From positions 1-6,015 of the forward strand of contig JAUQYW010000249.1 in assembly GCA_030587525.1 (NCBI GenBank): a stretch of DNA of 6,015 nt. Direction: 5' to 3'. The translations under genes and the position numbers were made by a program. The stretch is from Candidatus Sigynarchaeota archaeon. GTDB taxonomy: Archaea > Asgardarchaeota > Lokiarchaeia > Sigynarchaeales > Sigynarchaeaceae. Of the stretch, positions 5,460 to 6,015 are shown one piece after another; position 1 is the stretch's first letter; each line of letters opens with the position of its first letter. Below the pieces are notes generated by a model. The model was not told the origin of the DNA. It saw only the letters and a program-made list of their open reading frames with translations, and did no database searches.

Positions 5460-6015
5460 TCAGAATTGATCATCCTCGCTTGTACTTGGGCTGAGAAGGT
5501 CATCCAGATATTGAATCCGCTCGTTTGGGGGAATATCTTTTAAGACTTTCAAGAGCTCGCTTTCCATTTCCTTGGTTATATCAAGTCTTTTGATTTTTTC
5601 AAATATCTCAGGTTCAAACATGGTTATTATACCATGAAATTCATCATTGGCTATTCCTTGCTGATTTGAATGGATAATGCTCCCCGAATCTATCGGATTG
5701 CCGCATTTCCAGCAATATTCATTCAGATCCATCAATTGCTTGGCACAATCCTTACAATAACATGCTCCGCAATGTTTACAGATATAGCATGTCCCAGTAA
5801 TTAATCCCTTGTGCAAGCTGCATCGTTGAACGATGGCAGGTTGGAGCTGGTTCTTGGCGGCACTCGCGACGGGCACGCCTGGATATGGAATTTCTACCGG
5901 TCTGCCTTGGTCTGGACCATTTATAGCGGCCACTTCAGTTGGTACCTCGGCATAATTCTTGGCCTTCACTTGTTCCGGATTTCTGCCACGAATTATCCGC
6001 TTATACTTGTTATAC
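5460..6015 (-). CDS. Zinc-binding protein with Cys/His cluster, 5' end beyond the window
   Basis: The frame is open to the right edge, so 184 C-terminal residues are visible. An internal GTG at 5969 could start a 169-residue protein, but the preceding residues (YKRIIRGRNPEQ) read as coding, so the true start is probably outside. The visible part begins with a basic stretch, then a Pro/Gly/Ala-rich linker (about 22-58). Next comes a zinc cluster (about 65-104) with the spacing C-x2-H-x7-C-x2-C-x2-C-x2-C-x-C-x2-C-x10-C-x2-C, ending CWKCG. This supplies ligands for probably two zinc ions in a treble-clef or B-box-like arrangement. The last 70 residues are helical and acidic, ending SEDDQF. Similar 'C-x2-H ... 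YC-x2-CA ... CWxC' tails are, from memory, common in Asgard archaeal proteins. Whatever lies upstream (perhaps a membrane or sensor domain) is unseen. The stop overlaps or sits one base from the regulator start, so the two form an operon. Zinc binding is well supported; function is unknown. Confidence 0.7.
   Translation of the reverse strand, partial: YNKYKRIIRGRNPEQVKAKNYAEVPTEVAAINGPDQGRPVEIPYPGVPVASAAKNQLQPAIVQRCSLHKGLITGTCYICKHCGACYCKDCAKQLMDLNEYCWKCGNPIDSGSIIHSNQQGIANDEFHGIITMFEPEIFEKIKRLDITKEMESELLKVLKDIPPNERIQYLDDLLSPSTSEDDQF
5468..5477 (-). promoter_or_regulatory. Shine-Dalgarno-like GAGGATGATC for the regulator
   Basis: Read leftward, this differs from GAGGTGATC by one inserted base and ends nine bases before the ATG at 5458. 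It lies inside the end of the zinc protein gene, which implies translational coupling between the two genes. It also argues against the earlier ATGs at 5503 and 5473. Confidence 0.4.

Overview
The window looks archaeal, most likely from an Asgard archaeon (Promethearchaeota), though I have no marker gene to prove it. The evidence is a seven-helix membrane protein ending in what looks like a longin/roadblock fold, a multi-winged-helix regulator with the archaeal 'N-E-T-R ... PGIH ... YHLKILE-YGFV' signature, a small treble-clef-like zinc protein ending in a CWxC knuckle, a raffinose-synthase-type GH36 glycosidase end, and TATA-like boxes about 40 to 50 bases ahead of two start codons. Base composition is mixed: a spot-checked row of the sugar-related genes is near 57% GC, while rows of the membrane and regulator genes are near 32-45%.

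Left part (1-2093). The C-terminal end of a GH36-like glycosidase runs rightward off the left edge and stops at 357. It converges on a leftward pair: a Gfo/Idh/MocA-family NAD(P)-dependent sugar-type oxidoreductase (1014-2093), followed 16 bases later by a membrane-anchored M23-fold metallopeptidase-like protein (389-997). A T-rich tract with a tandem 10-base repeat sits between the converging genes and probably terminates the glycosidase transcript.

Middle (2094-3758). A leftward gene (2230-3342) encodes seven predicted membrane helices with N-out/C-in topology, fused to a cytoplasmic longin/roadblock-like domain. This is the most interesting protein here, as it has the layout of a receptor wired to a small-GTPase-type adaptor fold. 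A 416-base intergenic region separates it from a divergent gene and holds both candidate promoters and several inverted repeats, one of them framing a TATA box exactly.

Right part (3759-6015). A rightward alpha/beta hydrolase of the monoacylglycerol lipase/lysophospholipase type (catalytic Ser-Asp-His all present) converges on a leftward two-gene operon. That operon is a zinc-binding protein cut by the right edge, and a DNA-binding regulator with three winged-helix-like units, the two genes being 1 base apart or overlapping. I see no RNA gene, CRISPR array, insertion sequence or origin. No shared pathway for all the genes can be shown. The plausible themes are glycan/sugar handling on the left, and membrane sensing, lipid hydrolysis and transcription control on the right.
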